Position numbers and translations under genes: made by a program. The notes under the pieces were generated by a model. The model saw only the letters and a program-made list of their open reading frames with translations. It was not told the origin of the DNA and did no database searches. Positions 46,276 through 54,358 of a stretch of 64,000 nucleotides of DNA are shown piece after piece (position 1 is the first letter of the stretch; every line of letters begins with the position of its first letter). Origin of the DNA: Gelidibacter maritimus (lineage in GTDB: Bacteria; Bacteroidota; Bacteroidia; Flavobacteriales; Flavobacteriaceae); contig NZ_JACGLT010000012.1 in assembly GCF_014062315.1 (NCBI RefSeq), positions 52,510 through 116,509 of the forward strand, in the 5' to 3' direction.

Positions 46276-46416
46276 ATGGAAACAACACTTTTTCAAAAAT
46301 TAACCAAAAATCAACGGAAATCTATTGTCAATTTTCATATGATAGTTGGACTTTCAGATGGTCAAATGAATAACCAAGAGGATAATATATTAAGTAAGCT
46401 TTGCAATTTAAACTAA
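46276..46416 (+). CDS. Very short TerB-like protein
   Basis: The 46-residue product contains the phrase IVGLSDGQMNNQEDNILSKLC, which fits the first acidic metal-binding turn of TerB (D-G-x5-E). A whole TerB has about 130 residues, so this is either a minimal remnant or a distinct small protein. It ends 8 bp before the next gene's ATG and is likely co-transcribed with it. The family call rests on one motif. Confidence 0.5.
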   Translation: METTLFQKLTKNQRKSIVNFHMIVGLSDGQMNNQEDNILSKLCNLN

Positions 46417-46424
46417 CCAAAAAA

Positions 46425-46859
46425 ATGAATAACCACGACTTAATTAGATTATTCTCAAGTGTTGATAATAATCCCGTGTTGCTAACAAACATAATGACCC
46501 GAGCCTATTTTGATGATTATTATACATCCTACGATTTAGAATATGGCGCTACAGAATTAATAGAGGAATTTTACTGCATGCATTACTCTGGTGTAGCAAT
46601 AAGTAATGATCAGATAGAAAGGATTGTAAATGAGTACTGTGACAATATTCCTATGTTAATCTTATGTGTGTATTTATTGGGAATTGAAGATGATCCTGAC
46701 TTGATAAAGTTGGCAATTCCTAATATGTCTATAGTGTTTAGTCTAATTCAGAATACTTATAATAATTTGCGAACAGCTCAAGAGCTAAGCAGCTATAGCT
46801 TCACTTCAATTAGTGCCATCGAAGTATTATCAGTAATTAATAAAAAAGCTATTGAATGA
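46425..46859 (+). CDS. Unknown island protein
   Basis: An acidic protein of 144 residues, predicted helical, with no signal peptide, membrane helix or known catalytic motif. It begins MNNHDLIRLFSS; the segment VAISNDQIERIVNEY is amphipathic. ATG at 46425 is preferred over an upstream frame start at 46401, which overlaps the TerB-like stop. It overlaps the next gene by 4 bp (ATGA). Unrecognised; nothing in the sequence tells the function. Confidence 0.7.
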   Translation: MNNHDLIRLFSSVDNNPVLLTNIMTRAYFDDYYTSYDLEYGATELIEEFYCMHYSGVAISNDQIERIVNEYCDNIPMLILCVYLLGIEDDPDLIKLAIPNMSIVFSLIQNTYNNLRTAQELSSYSFTSISAIEVLSVINKKAIE

Positions 46860-47290
46860 AGATAAAAGACAAGTTTCCAAATTACACGCCATCCTTGATG
46901 TTTTATATAAGAGATAAGAACCCAGTTTTGTGTTCTAACGATTCTATATTATATGCTTACTTTATCCCTCTTGCAAATTTTAAGAAAGGCTTTGATTATT
47001 ATGAGCTAAAACCTCACAAGAGTGGAGGTGTGTATTTTAGTTTGGCTACCATGATTGGTTTTAGAACTATATTAACAACAGAATCAAGACTGTTTCAAAA
47101 TGACATTTCAGAGCGGGAATGGGCACAAGTTATAGGGGAAATTACAACTACTCATTTTTTGAGAGAAGAATATAGGGCTTTAAGTCGAGGATATGTTAAA
47201 AAGGGAGGTGGATGTTTTAGTACAGTTCTTTTAACTTTTTTCTTCGGGATTTTACTATTTACAGTCAGTTATATAAAAATAGCAGGTTGA
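46856..47290 (+). CDS. Unknown protein with C-terminal membrane helix
   Basis: The 144-residue product has a soluble N-terminal part of about 120 residues, with YELKPHKSGGVYFSL, and one C-terminal membrane helix (TVLLTFFFGILLFTVSYI). A Gly/Lys stretch precedes it, so it may be a tail-anchored protein with the soluble part in the cytoplasm. It is translationally coupled (ATGA) with the gene before and 4 bp ahead of a gene with an N-terminal helix. Function not recognised. Confidence 0.7.
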   Translation: MKIKDKFPNYTPSLMFYIRDKNPVLCSNDSILYAYFIPLANFKKGFDYYELKPHKSGGVYFSLATMIGFRTILTTESRLFQNDISEREWAQVIGEITTTHFLREEYRALSRGYVKKGGGCFSTVLLTFFFGILLFTVSYIKIAG

Positions 47291-47294
47291 AGAT

Positions 47295-47855
47295 ATGGAC
47301 ACTTTTATGTATTTTATTGTTGTAGCAGGTAGTGTATTGTTTCTGTATTTTCTTCTTAAATTCATATTTAGTTCTGGTAATAACGAAGTAAATTATGACA
47401 CTAATCTTTTAATGAGAGCTTCCGAAAATTCTTTCAGTAAGCGTGTAGATGAGATTTTACAGGATGCTGATTGTCCGACTAATAAATTGATTGCAGAAAT
47501 GAAAAAATCCTTTGTAAATAGAGTAAACACAAAATTAAAAGATTCTGGAGTACAAAATAAAGACCTAATTCAAGAGGATTCGCCATTTGAACTAATAAAC
47601 GAAAAAATTATCAGTATAATTTCTAATAATATAAATAACCATGTGTTAATTAATATTGAAAACACCTCAAGTTTAAAAAACAGTCCATTTGGATATATTC
47701 TTTTAATGGATACAATTAATGGGTATGAGGAAATTGCTAATGTGGATATTAAGAGTTTTTTTGACAATGGAATTAGTGATTATGAAGTAAGATCAATTTT
47801 TTTAAAAGCTTCAATACAAACAATAGAAAAGTTTAGGGGTATTGATGAAGTTTGA
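47295..47855 (+). CDS. Unknown protein with N-terminal membrane helix
   Basis: The 186-residue product begins with a membrane helix (FIVVAGSVLFLYFLLKFIF), then a cytoplasmic or periplasmic helical domain of about 150 residues with no recognised motif. It stands 4 bp behind the tail-anchored protein gene, so the two membrane proteins could form a complex. Start is well placed. Unrecognised. Confidence 0.7.
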   Translation: MDTFMYFIVVAGSVLFLYFLLKFIFSSGNNEVNYDTNLLMRASENSFSKRVDEILQDADCPTNKLIAEMKKSFVNRVNTKLKDSGVQNKDLIQEDSPFELINEKIISIISNNINNHVLINIENTSSLKNSPFGYILLMDTINGYEEIANVDIKSFFDNGISDYEVRSIFLKASIQTIEKFRGIDEV

Positions 47856-47930
47856 TTTTTAAATTGATAGCTTCGATATAAAAAAAACGAGTATTTCAAC
47901 GATGATATTAACAAATTTAAATTATAACAT

Positions 47931-48173
47931 ATGAGCGATGTAGCACTAATTGCATTCTACTACGAAAAAGGGGTTGAATGCTTAAACAACAGAAAAAGAA
48001 ATGATGCCGCGGGTTTTTTCAAGAAATCCTGGCATGCTTTTAATAGTACAGAGTCAACTAATATTCCAAGTAGTTATGTTGATATGGCTCATAGAGCTTT
48101 AGAGGAATATCAATCTATCAACGGCTATGGTCTGGACGAGTCAGGTTTTGATAGCATAGAATATGGTTACTAA
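47931..48173 (+). CDS. Small TPR-like helical protein
   Basis: The 80-residue product starts with ALIAFYYEKGVECLNNRKRNDAAGFFKKSWHAF, a helix-turn-helix pattern reminiscent of one tetratricopeptide repeat, then an acidic tail. No enzymatic motif. It follows the membrane-protein pair by 75 bp. It might bind peptides or partner proteins; the family is not certain. Confidence 0.6.
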   Translation: MSDVALIAFYYEKGVECLNNRKRNDAAGFFKKSWHAFNSTESTNIPSSYVDMAHRALEEYQSINGYGLDESGFDSIEYGY

Positions 48174-48193
48174 CGAGTATTGTTAGTTTGCTA

Positions 48194-48550
48194 ATGAAAT
48201 TAAAAGTATTGGAAGAAGTAGTGATTGAAGCTTTTTGCAGTTTAAGTACCGCACCACTCAGTCATGTGGATGAATTCTCAGATTATTCACATAATAATAA
48301 AGACGAATTTATTGAAGAACTCAATAAGGTTTTCAATCAAATAAAATCAAACGGTATAAATGCTTTGCTTGTACAAACTTCAACCTGTAAATTCTGCTAC
48401 CCTAATGCAAATACTTATAGCTTCCATCATCCCGTGACAAATCTGTTAATAATAAGATATGTAATTGATCAAGTAAGTCAGCGTAGCTTTCGAGTTCAAG
48501 AATGCCGTAATCTACCTCTTCCTAAAGTAGAGAGCGGAATGCCATTCTAA
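48194..48550 (+). CDS. Unknown island protein with Cys and His residues
   Basis: The 118-residue product has TCKFCYPNANTYSFHHP near residues 73-90, which could coordinate a metal (C-x2-C with two His). No further known motif. The ATG at 48194 is preferred over TTG at 48188. It lies 20 bp downstream of the small TPR-like gene and 15 bp before the zinc-ribbon gene. Confidence 0.6.
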   Translation: MKLKVLEEVVIEAFCSLSTAPLSHVDEFSDYSHNNKDEFIEELNKVFNQIKSNGINALLVQTSTCKFCYPNANTYSFHHPVTNLLIIRYVIDQVSQRSFRVQECRNLPLPKVESGMPF

Positions 48551-48565
48551 TAAATCTAATCAAAT

Positions 48566-48904
48566 ATGGGTGCACAGGTAAAGGTAAAATGTCAATGCGG
48601 TTTAAGGGCTGAAATTTTAACTGGTGGTAATATGGCCAATCATTTAACTGTGGATTTCTTTCCATGCTACTGTGGTCATTGTCGTGAAGTAGTGCAAGCT
48701 AATTTAAAAGACACCTCTCCTAAATGCCCCACCTGTAAATCAGATGAGATAATTCCCTACACAAATCCAAAGCTCAGGGCTAAAACTTGGAAAAACACCT
48801 TCATTAAATACTTCAAAGACGATCTCACCAAAGGATATTACAAATGCCCAAAATGCCAAAGGATGACACTTCAGTTTTTTCATGGCAGTATATTCTGGGA
48901 CTAA
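48566..48904 (+). CDS. Zinc-ribbon protein
   Basis: A 112-residue basic protein with several Cys pairs: VKCQCGLRAE, CYCGHCREVV, CPTCKSDE and YKCPKCQRM, each of C-x(1-2)-C type, which suggests two zinc ribbons. It may bind nucleic acid or serve as a structural adaptor. The sequence after the stop is A+T rich. Function not known. Confidence 0.65.
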   Translation: MGAQVKVKCQCGLRAEILTGGNMANHLTVDFFPCYCGHCREVVQANLKDTSPKCPTCKSDEIIPYTNPKLRAKTWKNTFIKYFKDDLTKGYYKCPKCQRMTLQFFHGSIFWD

Positions 48905-48985
48905 AAAATTTTTTTTGAACCAAATTTTAAATCACTTTTAAAAACGTGAGAGCGCGTTAATCTAATATCAACCCCCACTCTTATT

Positions 48986-48993
48986 TAGGTTTG
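48986..48993 (+). promoter_or_regulatory. -7 box upstream of the 115-residue protein
   Basis: TAGGTTTG matches TAnnTTTG. A compact G+C-rich stem CGGG-ATAC-CCCCG follows at once (48994-49008) and would form at the 5' end of the transcript. No clear TTTG is at -33. Confidence 0.45.
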
Positions 48994-49039
48994 CGGGATA
49001 CCCCCGTGCATATTGTATAATCTTAAAAATTAAAAAACT

Positions 49040-49387
49040 ATGGTAACAATTGTAGATTACAAAACCTATCAAAGAGAAGAGGATGGGTCAGATTTCCACG
49101 TACTTATTGTACAAGGTGGATTAGAAGCTGTTAAGAGCAGACAAACTAACAATACTTATTTAACTGCGCGAACTGCGAGAGTATCCTGTACTTTTAATGA
49201 AGCCACCTGTAAGTCACTAATTGGAAGTCAACTTCCAGGTGCAATCAAAAAAGTGGCAGTTGCTCCTTATGAATATGCAATTCCTGAAACAGGAGAGATT
49301 GTTTCATTATCCCACAACTACTGTTTTGTTAGTGAGGAAGAAGCTGTAATTCAAGACCACTACGTAATAAGTGAGGAAGTAAATTAA
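49040..49387 (+). CDS. Unknown 115-residue island protein
   Basis: The product begins MVTIVDYKTYQREEDGSDFHVLIVQGG and is mostly beta-strand in pattern, with no signal peptide or known catalytic motif. Its position right before a RecA-fold ATPase and a DUF3871 gene suggests DNA metabolism, and an OB-like single-stranded DNA-binding role is possible, but this is inference. A terminator follows at 49409, so its transcript can end there and it can be made separately and in higher amounts. Confidence 0.65.
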   Translation: MVTIVDYKTYQREEDGSDFHVLIVQGGLEAVKSRQTNNTYLTARTARVSCTFNEATCKSLIGSQLPGAIKKVAVAPYEYAIPETGEIVSLSHNYCFVSEEEAVIQDHYVISEEVN

Positions 49388-49408
49388 TCATATAAAAGAT
49401 AATAGATT

Positions 49409-49439
49409 AAGGGTTTTCAGAAATGGAGACCCTTTTTTT
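49409..49439 (+). terminator. Terminator after the 115-residue protein
   Basis: Arms AAGGGTTTT and GAGACCCTT (two G-T pairs) with an 8-nt loop, followed by a T tract. Confidence 0.8.
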
Positions 49440-49514
49440 ATGTCATTTTTTTGTCAATTTTTCTGTGAATAGCATCTATAACAAATTTAATTATATCAAC
49501 TAATAAATCATATT

Positions 49515-50411
49515 ATGAAATTACATCAAGCAAAAAGACACCAAGTAAAGCTTAGGTTAGGGTTAAGTGGTGCATCTGGTTTTGGTAAGACCTATTCCGC
49601 ATTATTGTTAGCCCATGGTATTACTAATGACTGGTCAAGAATAGCCATCATTGATACTGAAAATAATAGTGCGAACCTATACGCCCATTTGGGGGATTTT
49701 AACGTACTGTCATTGAATGAGCCATATACACCAGAGCGCTATATTGAGGCTCTTAAAACCTGTGAAAACGCATCTATGGAAGTCATTATTGTGGACTCTA
49801 TAACCCATGAATGGCAGGGTAAGGGGGGTTGTCTTCAAATCCATGAACAGTTGGGAGGAAGATTCCAGGACTGGGCAAAAGTTTCACCAAGACATCAAGC
49901 TTTTATTGACGCTATTCTCCAATCAAAATGTCATGTCATCACTACAGTCAGGAGTAAAATTGATTATGCGTTGGATAAAGATAGTAGTGGTAAAACTAAG
50001 GTCACTAAACATGGTCTAAAAGAAGTGACTCGTGAGGGCTATGAATATGAATTAACGGTAAATTTTGAAATGATTAATGACAAGCATTTAGCAAAAGCAT
50101 CTAAAGATAGAACAGGTCTTTTCATGGATAAACCAGAATTCATAATTAATCAATCTACAGGCAGAAAACTTATGCAGTGGTGTAACATGGGTTTGTCAAT
50201 AGATCAGGCAATACAGGAGGTAGAAGAGTGTACTACTATTGAAGGTTTGCGTCAGTTGTATTCTAAATATTCTGGAATGCAGAAACAAATCCAACCCATC
50301 ATCATAAAAAGAAAAGAAGAGATTGAAAGCAATATGAACCAAGTTATTGATAAATCTCAAATCGTAGAACCATTTAAATCACAAAGCAATGCAACTAATA
50401 GCAAATCCTAA
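49515..50411 (+). CDS. RecA-fold AAA ATPase (phage Sak4-like)
   Basis: The 298-residue ATPase has Walker A GASGFGKT at 19-26 and Walker B VIIVDSITHEW near 94, in a RecA-like core followed by a helical tail. Such ATPases (AAA_24, Sak4 type) are common in phages and integrative elements and aid single-strand annealing or replication. It overlaps the following DUF3871 gene by 23 bp, so the two are coupled. The exact substrate is not visible. Confidence 0.78.
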   Translation: MKLHQAKRHQVKLRLGLSGASGFGKTYSALLLAHGITNDWSRIAIIDTENNSANLYAHLGDFNVLSLNEPYTPERYIEALKTCENASMEVIIVDSITHEWQGKGGCLQIHEQLGGRFQDWAKVSPRHQAFIDAILQSKCHVITTVRSKIDYALDKDSSGKTKVTKHGLKEVTREGYEYELTVNFEMINDKHLAKASKDRTGLFMDKPEFIINQSTGRKLMQWCNMGLSIDQAIQEVEECTTIEGLRQLYSKYSGMQKQIQPIIIKRKEEIESNMNQVIDKSQIVEPFKSQSNATNSKS

Positions 50412-51369
50412 TCCACAACATATGATCCATGATCCTGTGGAAGTAAAATCAAATCCATCTACAAGTTTTATTGTGGGAAATACAGAAAGTGTCACGTTGA
50501 ATCATCTAAAAGAAGATTGTATCATTCCTGTATTTTCAAAGGACAATGAATCTACCATATCGCATTATGAATTTATCAATAAAGCATATGAAGTTACAAG
50601 AAACCTATTTCCTGACCTACATGTTCAAGATCCCGAAGTAAGGGTAAGCCATGTGGTAAAAGGAAGAATTCCGAGCGCCATTGGTAAGCCAGCAAAAGAA
50701 TTACTGGACCATGAAAAAACCATTTATTATGAGCGCTGTGCATTTATAATTGAAATTCCAAGTGTTAAGCAGTTTGTTCATGGAAGTGAATTGGCATTAT
50801 GTATTGGAGGTGTACGTGCCTATAATCAAGAGAATTTATATAGCAGAAAATCATTGGAGAAATTCAAAGTTTTTATAGGTTTTCAGAATAAGGTGTGTAC
50901 CAATCTGTGTATTAGTACAGATGGTTTTTCAAATGATATTCGTATTGGGTCAATTCTGGATTTAGAGTTACAGATGGAACAGCTCTTTTCGAGTTACAAT
51001 AGAAAGGAGCATATAAATATGATGGAGCTGATGGGTAGATTTAAGCTATCTGAACGGCAGTTTGCACACTTAATTGGGAAATTCAGGATGTATCAGCACA
51101 TGGACAAGTCGGAGCAAAAACACGTGTTTCCATTGACCTTAAATGATGGACAAATCAATAGCATAGTAAAAGATTATTATGGATGTCCAGATTTTGGAAG
51201 AGATTCAAATGGGGATATTACGCTATGGAACATCTACAATATGATGACCCACGCCAACAAGTCCTCTTACATTGATAATAACTACGAACGTAATGTCAAT
51301 GTGTACGAGCTGATGAATAATCTGGGTGTTTCAACGCACAACGGCATACCAAATTTTTACCTCTCATAA
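50389..51369 (+). CDS. DUF3871 family protein
   Basis: The 326-residue product has the motifs I associate with DUF3871: LNHLKEDCIIPVFSKDNESTISHYEFI and GRIPSAIGKPAKELL, then RFKLSERQFAHLIGKFRMY. The family occurs in Bacteroidetes islands and is uncharacterised. It overlaps the AAA ATPase gene by 23 bp and precedes a small gene by about 70 bp. Overlap suggests a common function with the ATPase, perhaps in element replication. Confidence 0.8.
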   Translation: MQLIANPNPQHMIHDPVEVKSNPSTSFIVGNTESVTLNHLKEDCIIPVFSKDNESTISHYEFINKAYEVTRNLFPDLHVQDPEVRVSHVVKGRIPSAIGKPAKELLDHEKTIYYERCAFIIEIPSVKQFVHGSELALCIGGVRAYNQENLYSRKSLEKFKVFIGFQNKVCTNLCISTDGFSNDIRIGSILDLELQMEQLFSSYNRKEHINMMELMGRFKLSERQFAHLIGKFRMYQHMDKSEQKHVFPLTLNDGQINSIVKDYYGCPDFGRDSNGDITLWNIYNMMTHANKSSYIDNNYERNVNVYELMNNLGVSTHNGIPNFYLS

Positions 51370-51439
51370 TTATTACATAGCTGTTTCGGAGAAAACGGCT
51401 GTAATAACCATTCATTAATCATCTATAAAAAAATAGCGA

Positions 51440-51691
51440 ATGAATGACAAGGAACTATCAAGTTTGCTGAAGTATAGTTCTCCAAGGGAGCTTTACATTG
51501 TTACTTGGAACAACCTTCTAAAAGTGCTTTTCTGTCCTTTCAAAGTTACTGTGCTAAACAAGGTAGGGCAACTAAAGAAAGGACAGATCGTGCTTGTGGA
51601 AGAGGTCAAGATAACGAATGATCTGAAAACGGTGTACATCATTAAAGGTGTCGCGTATTACTATTACCATTTTGATATTTTAAGTGAATGA
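51440..51691 (+). CDS. Small unknown island protein (SH3-like?)
   Basis: An 83-residue product with alternating strand-like residues (VTVLNKVGQLKKGQIVLVEEVKI), compatible with a small beta-barrel. It is the last gene of the ATPase-DUF3871 operon, which is closed by the terminator at 51787. Unrecognised. Confidence 0.55.
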   Translation: MNDKELSSLLKYSSPRELYIVTWNNLLKVLFCPFKVTVLNKVGQLKKGQIVLVEEVKITNDLKTVYIIKGVAYYYYHFDILSE

Positions 51692-51786
51692 AAATAAGTA
51701 AGCTGTTATGCTGTATTTTGGATATCAAACCTTTTGAGTCGGTTTCAGCTTTATCAAAAAACCCCTGAAAAAGGAATTGAGCTCTT

Positions 51787-51824
51787 AAACATAGAGAAGA
51801 CTTTAGAGAATTCTCTATGTTTTT
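51787..51824 (+). terminator. Terminator of the ATPase-DUF3871 operon
   Basis: Perfect 12-bp arms AAACATAGAGAA and TTCTCTATGTTT with a 12-nt loop, followed by TTT on the plus strand. Confidence 0.85.
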
Positions 51825-51908
51825 AATCCAAAGGGTCAAATTATTACAATTAAATCAATAAATTAACATTTATTGTAATAATAATTGAATTAAAATTAGG
51901 AAATGTCA

Positions 51909-51927
51909 TATATTTGTTGTACCTTTG
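51909..51927 (+). promoter_or_regulatory. Overlapping pair of -7 boxes
   Basis: TATATTTG (51909-51916) and TACCTTTG (51920-51927) both match TAnnTTTG. The first has ATTG 21 nt upstream as a -33 element; the second only a weak TTAG. Confidence 0.6.
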
Positions 51928-51945
51928 CATAGGATTCGAATAAAG

Positions 51946-51993
51946 ATGAAGGAGACGATGATGATGGATGAATTCAAAAACCACCTACAATAA
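51946..51993 (+). CDS. Possible 15-residue leader peptide
   Basis: ATG at 51946 opens MKETMMMDEFKNHLQ and stops at the edge of the 8-bp stem. It is too short to prove coding by sequence alone. Confidence 0.25.
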   Translation: MKETMMMDEFKNHLQ

Positions 51994-52067
51994 GTTATTG
52001 CGCATATTTTTACTTCGTTTGCAATAACGGATTCAAAAATTTTCAACACCATTTGTTTTATTAGGAG

Positions 52068-52091
52068 ACACCCTACATTAAGGTGTTTTTT
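52068..52091 (+). terminator. Terminator-like stem in the helicase leader
   Basis: ACACCCT and AAGGTGT (one C-A mismatch) around a 5-nt loop, followed by six T residues. It is about 95 bp upstream of the helicase ATG, so it would cut short transcription into the gene unless prevented. Confidence 0.55.
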
Positions 52092-52185
52092 CAATGGAAC
52101 ATTTTGAGATAGTTGGCTTTGCTTTTTTTTTATTAACATATCATATTAATTGTGGAATGACTATAAACAATTAATAATATAATTT

Positions 52186-53484
52186 ATGAAAAAAGTAAAA
52201 GTTTATGACCAGATTATGGGAAGTGGTAAAACCTATGATGCAATTGAAAGAATGCTACAATACCAAAAGGAAGATAAAAAATACATTTATATAACTCCTT
52301 TTTTATCAGAGATATCAAGAGTACAGAAAGCCATTGGAAGCGATAATGTCTTTGTTCCCTTAGATTCAAGTGAACAAGGTTCAGGAAAGTATCACTGTGA
52401 TTACAACCTTATTAAAGAAAATGGAGAAATAGATCTTAATGCTCAAAAATCTTTTAAGCCTCTAAATAAAAGAGCGCAATTTTTAAAATTGGCATCAGAT
52501 GGAAAGAATATTATTTCTACCCATTCATTATTTATGAGTCTTAAAAAATGTGATTTCAGTTTTTTTAGTGATTATATTTTAATTCTTGATGAAGTTGTGA
52601 CTCCATTACAGATAACTAAAATAGGAGCTGTAGATATAAATATGTTGAGGAATCAGGAGTTAATTATCATTAATGATGAGACCAATGAAGTGAATTTTAT
52701 TAATGATAATTATAATGATCCCGGTTTTACTCATGTTAAAAAACTCTGTAATAATAGTACTGTTTTTTATATGGATAAGTACTTTTTTGTCTGGGTTTTT
52801 CCTATTGAAATCTTCACAGAGTTTAAGGAAGTTCAGATATTAACATATCTCTTTGAGGGTAGTTTATTGAGGGCATATTTTAAGATGTATGGTATTGGCT
52901 TCAACATCTACAAAACTGAATCACTTGAAAATTTATTAAATATTAGAGAACTATTAAATATTTATCAAGGAAGTGCAAATAGTTTTTCACGATCAAATGC
53001 CTTTAGTAAGACTTGGATTGAGAATCTGAGTAAAGAAAAACAAAAAAGTATTAGCGATAGTACATCAAATATTTTTAAAAGAGTATTTAAAACGGGATCT
53101 GAACAAAACGCTTACACAACGTTTAAATCCTCAAAATCCAAACTTGCTGGTAAAGGATATACTAAAGGATTTATACCAGTTAATGCTCGAGCTTCAAATG
53201 AGTATAGTTATAAAGAATCAATGGCATATTTGGCTAATCGATATTTTGATCCTCAGACTATAAACTTCTTTAGAGAAAGAGATGTTATTTTAAATGAAGA
53301 TTTATGGGCATTATCTGAATTGATACAATGGGTGTGGAGAGGATGTATTCGAAGAAGTAAGGAAATGAATTTGTTTATCCCATCTAACAGGATGCGTCAG
53401 TTGTTAGTGGATTGGCTTGATGGAAAGTTTCTTTTTAATATGGAGAATCAGTCTATAGAAAATTCCAAAACAATCCTGTGTTAA
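52186..53484 (+). CDS. Phage-like SF2 helicase
   Basis: The 432-residue protein has helicase motif I MGSGKT (residues 11-16), a motif Ia/STHSLF segment, the Walker B DEVV near residue 135, and a C-terminal arginine-finger segment QWVWRGCIRRSKEMNLFIPSNRMRQLL. The same pattern GFIPVNARA is frequent in helicases encoded by phages and plasmids of Bacteroidetes. It probably opens DNA or RNA during element replication. It sits behind the structured leader and 108 bp before the GIY-YIG gene. Confidence 0.78.
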   Translation: MKKVKVYDQIMGSGKTYDAIERMLQYQKEDKKYIYITPFLSEISRVQKAIGSDNVFVPLDSSEQGSGKYHCDYNLIKENGEIDLNAQKSFKPLNKRAQFLKLASDGKNIISTHSLFMSLKKCDFSFFSDYILILDEVVTPLQITKIGAVDINMLRNQELIIINDETNEVNFINDNYNDPGFTHVKKLCNNSTVFYMDKYFFVWVFPIEIFTEFKEVQILTYLFEGSLLRAYFKMYGIGFNIYKTESLENLLNIRELLNIYQGSANSFSRSNAFSKTWIENLSKEKQKSISDSTSNIFKRVFKTGSEQNAYTTFKSSKSKLAGKGYTKGFIPVNARASNEYSYKESMAYLANRYFDPQTINFFRERDVILNEDLWALSELIQWVWRGCIRRSKEMNLFIPSNRMRQLLVDWLDGKFLFNMENQSIENSKTILC

Positions 53485-53592
53485 AATGAATGATCGCTTT
53501 TGTGGTGGTCATTACTCATTGAAACCCTTGTTATCACTGGTGTTCAAGAAGATCTTCCTAAAAGGAATTATAAAAATAATAAAATAAAAATA

Positions 53593-54243
53593 TTGAATAA
53601 TTACATCATATATAAAGCTCAAAACTTATTCACTAATGAAGTGTATATCGGAGCAACAACAACGAGTCTTCATCAAAGAAGGCTTGACCATACTGAAAGA
53701 GCTACAAGACAAGAGCAAGGAAAATTTTATGAAGCAATCGGGACTTATGGTCCCGAGGCTTTTTCTTGGGAGCAGATTGATTCAGCTACAACCATGGACG
53801 AATTGGCACAAAAAGAAAAATATTTTATTATAGAATACTATGCACAGCAAAATGGCTATAATTCAGATTCTGGTGGTGGTTTCAAAAAAACAGTGTACCA
53901 GTATGATGTGGATACTGGAGAAATCATGAATACTTTTGAAACACTTAAGGATGCTGGAAATGCAGTAAATGCAAGTAGAAAAAGTATCAATAATGTGTGT
54001 TTAGGAGTCAACAAAACTTGTAAAGGTTTTTATTGGTCATACAATAAGGATGAGTCCTTTGAAGGGCAAATAGATCATCGCAAAAAGATGGTCTGTCAAT
54101 TAGATTTGAATAGTGTTCTAATAAAAAAATATGAATCAGCTGCAGAAGCTTCAAGGCAAACTGGAGTTTCTAAAACCTGTATTAGTAGGGTATGTAGAGG
54201 AGAACGGGAGCAATCGGGTGGCTATATTTGGAGGTATAATTAA
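53593..54243 (+). CDS. GIY-YIG homing-type endonuclease with NUMOD repeats
   Basis: The 216-residue product has the GIY-YIG fold: YIIYKA and VYIGATTTSLHQRRLDH with the catalytic Arg, then two NUMOD1-like DNA-binding repeats, VYQYDVDTGEIMNTF and VCQLDLNSVLIKKYES, each followed by a helix and a GG-x-WR/GFYW-like end. A TTG start at 53593 sits next to the first conserved strand; the frame is open upstream to 53500 with no conserved sequence. It is typical of free-standing homing endonucleases placed next to replication genes. A terminator follows. Confidence 0.8.
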   Translation: MNNYIIYKAQNLFTNEVYIGATTTSLHQRRLDHTERATRQEQGKFYEAIGTYGPEAFSWEQIDSATTMDELAQKEKYFIIEYYAQQNGYNSDSGGGFKKTVYQYDVDTGEIMNTFETLKDAGNAVNASRKSINNVCLGVNKTCKGFYWSYNKDESFEGQIDHRKKMVCQLDLNSVLIKKYESAAEASRQTGVSKTCISRVCRGEREQSGGYIWRYN

Positions 54244-54261
54244 GAACTAAAGAGATTACAG

Positions 54262-54291
54262 AAAGGACGACAGAAATGTTGTCCTTTTTTT
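54262..54291 (+). terminator. Terminator after the GIY-YIG gene
   Basis: Arms AAAGGACGAC and GTTGTCCTTT (one G-T pair) with a 6-nt loop, followed by a T tract. Confidence 0.88.
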
Positions 54292-54358
54292 ATTTCCTGA
54301 ATGTAAGGCATTTCCATAAAAAGATTTCTATTTTTAAGCCTATAAAGGTCAACCAGCC

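Larger units (their letters stand above)
51934..52091 (+). ncRNA. Putative structured leader or small RNA before the helicase
   Basis: From a double promoter, about 158 nt run to a terminator-like stem. It contains a 15-codon frame (51946-51993, with three consecutive Met codons), a perfect 8-bp stem GTTATTGC/GCAATAAC (51994-52001 with 52021-52028) that begins at the frame's stop, and a stem ACACC/GGTGT plus six T residues (52068-52091). AACACC at 52045-52050 can pair with GGTGTT instead, making an alternative structure. This is the layout of an attenuator or a small RNA; the choice is open. Confidence 0.5.
51692..52185 (+). other. 494-bp regulatory spacer before the helicase
   Basis: In order: terminator of the preceding operon (51787-51824), a double promoter (51909-51927), a structured leader with a 15-codon open frame, a second hairpin and a terminator-like stem (52068-52091), then about 95 bp to the helicase ATG. 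Confidence 0.7.
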
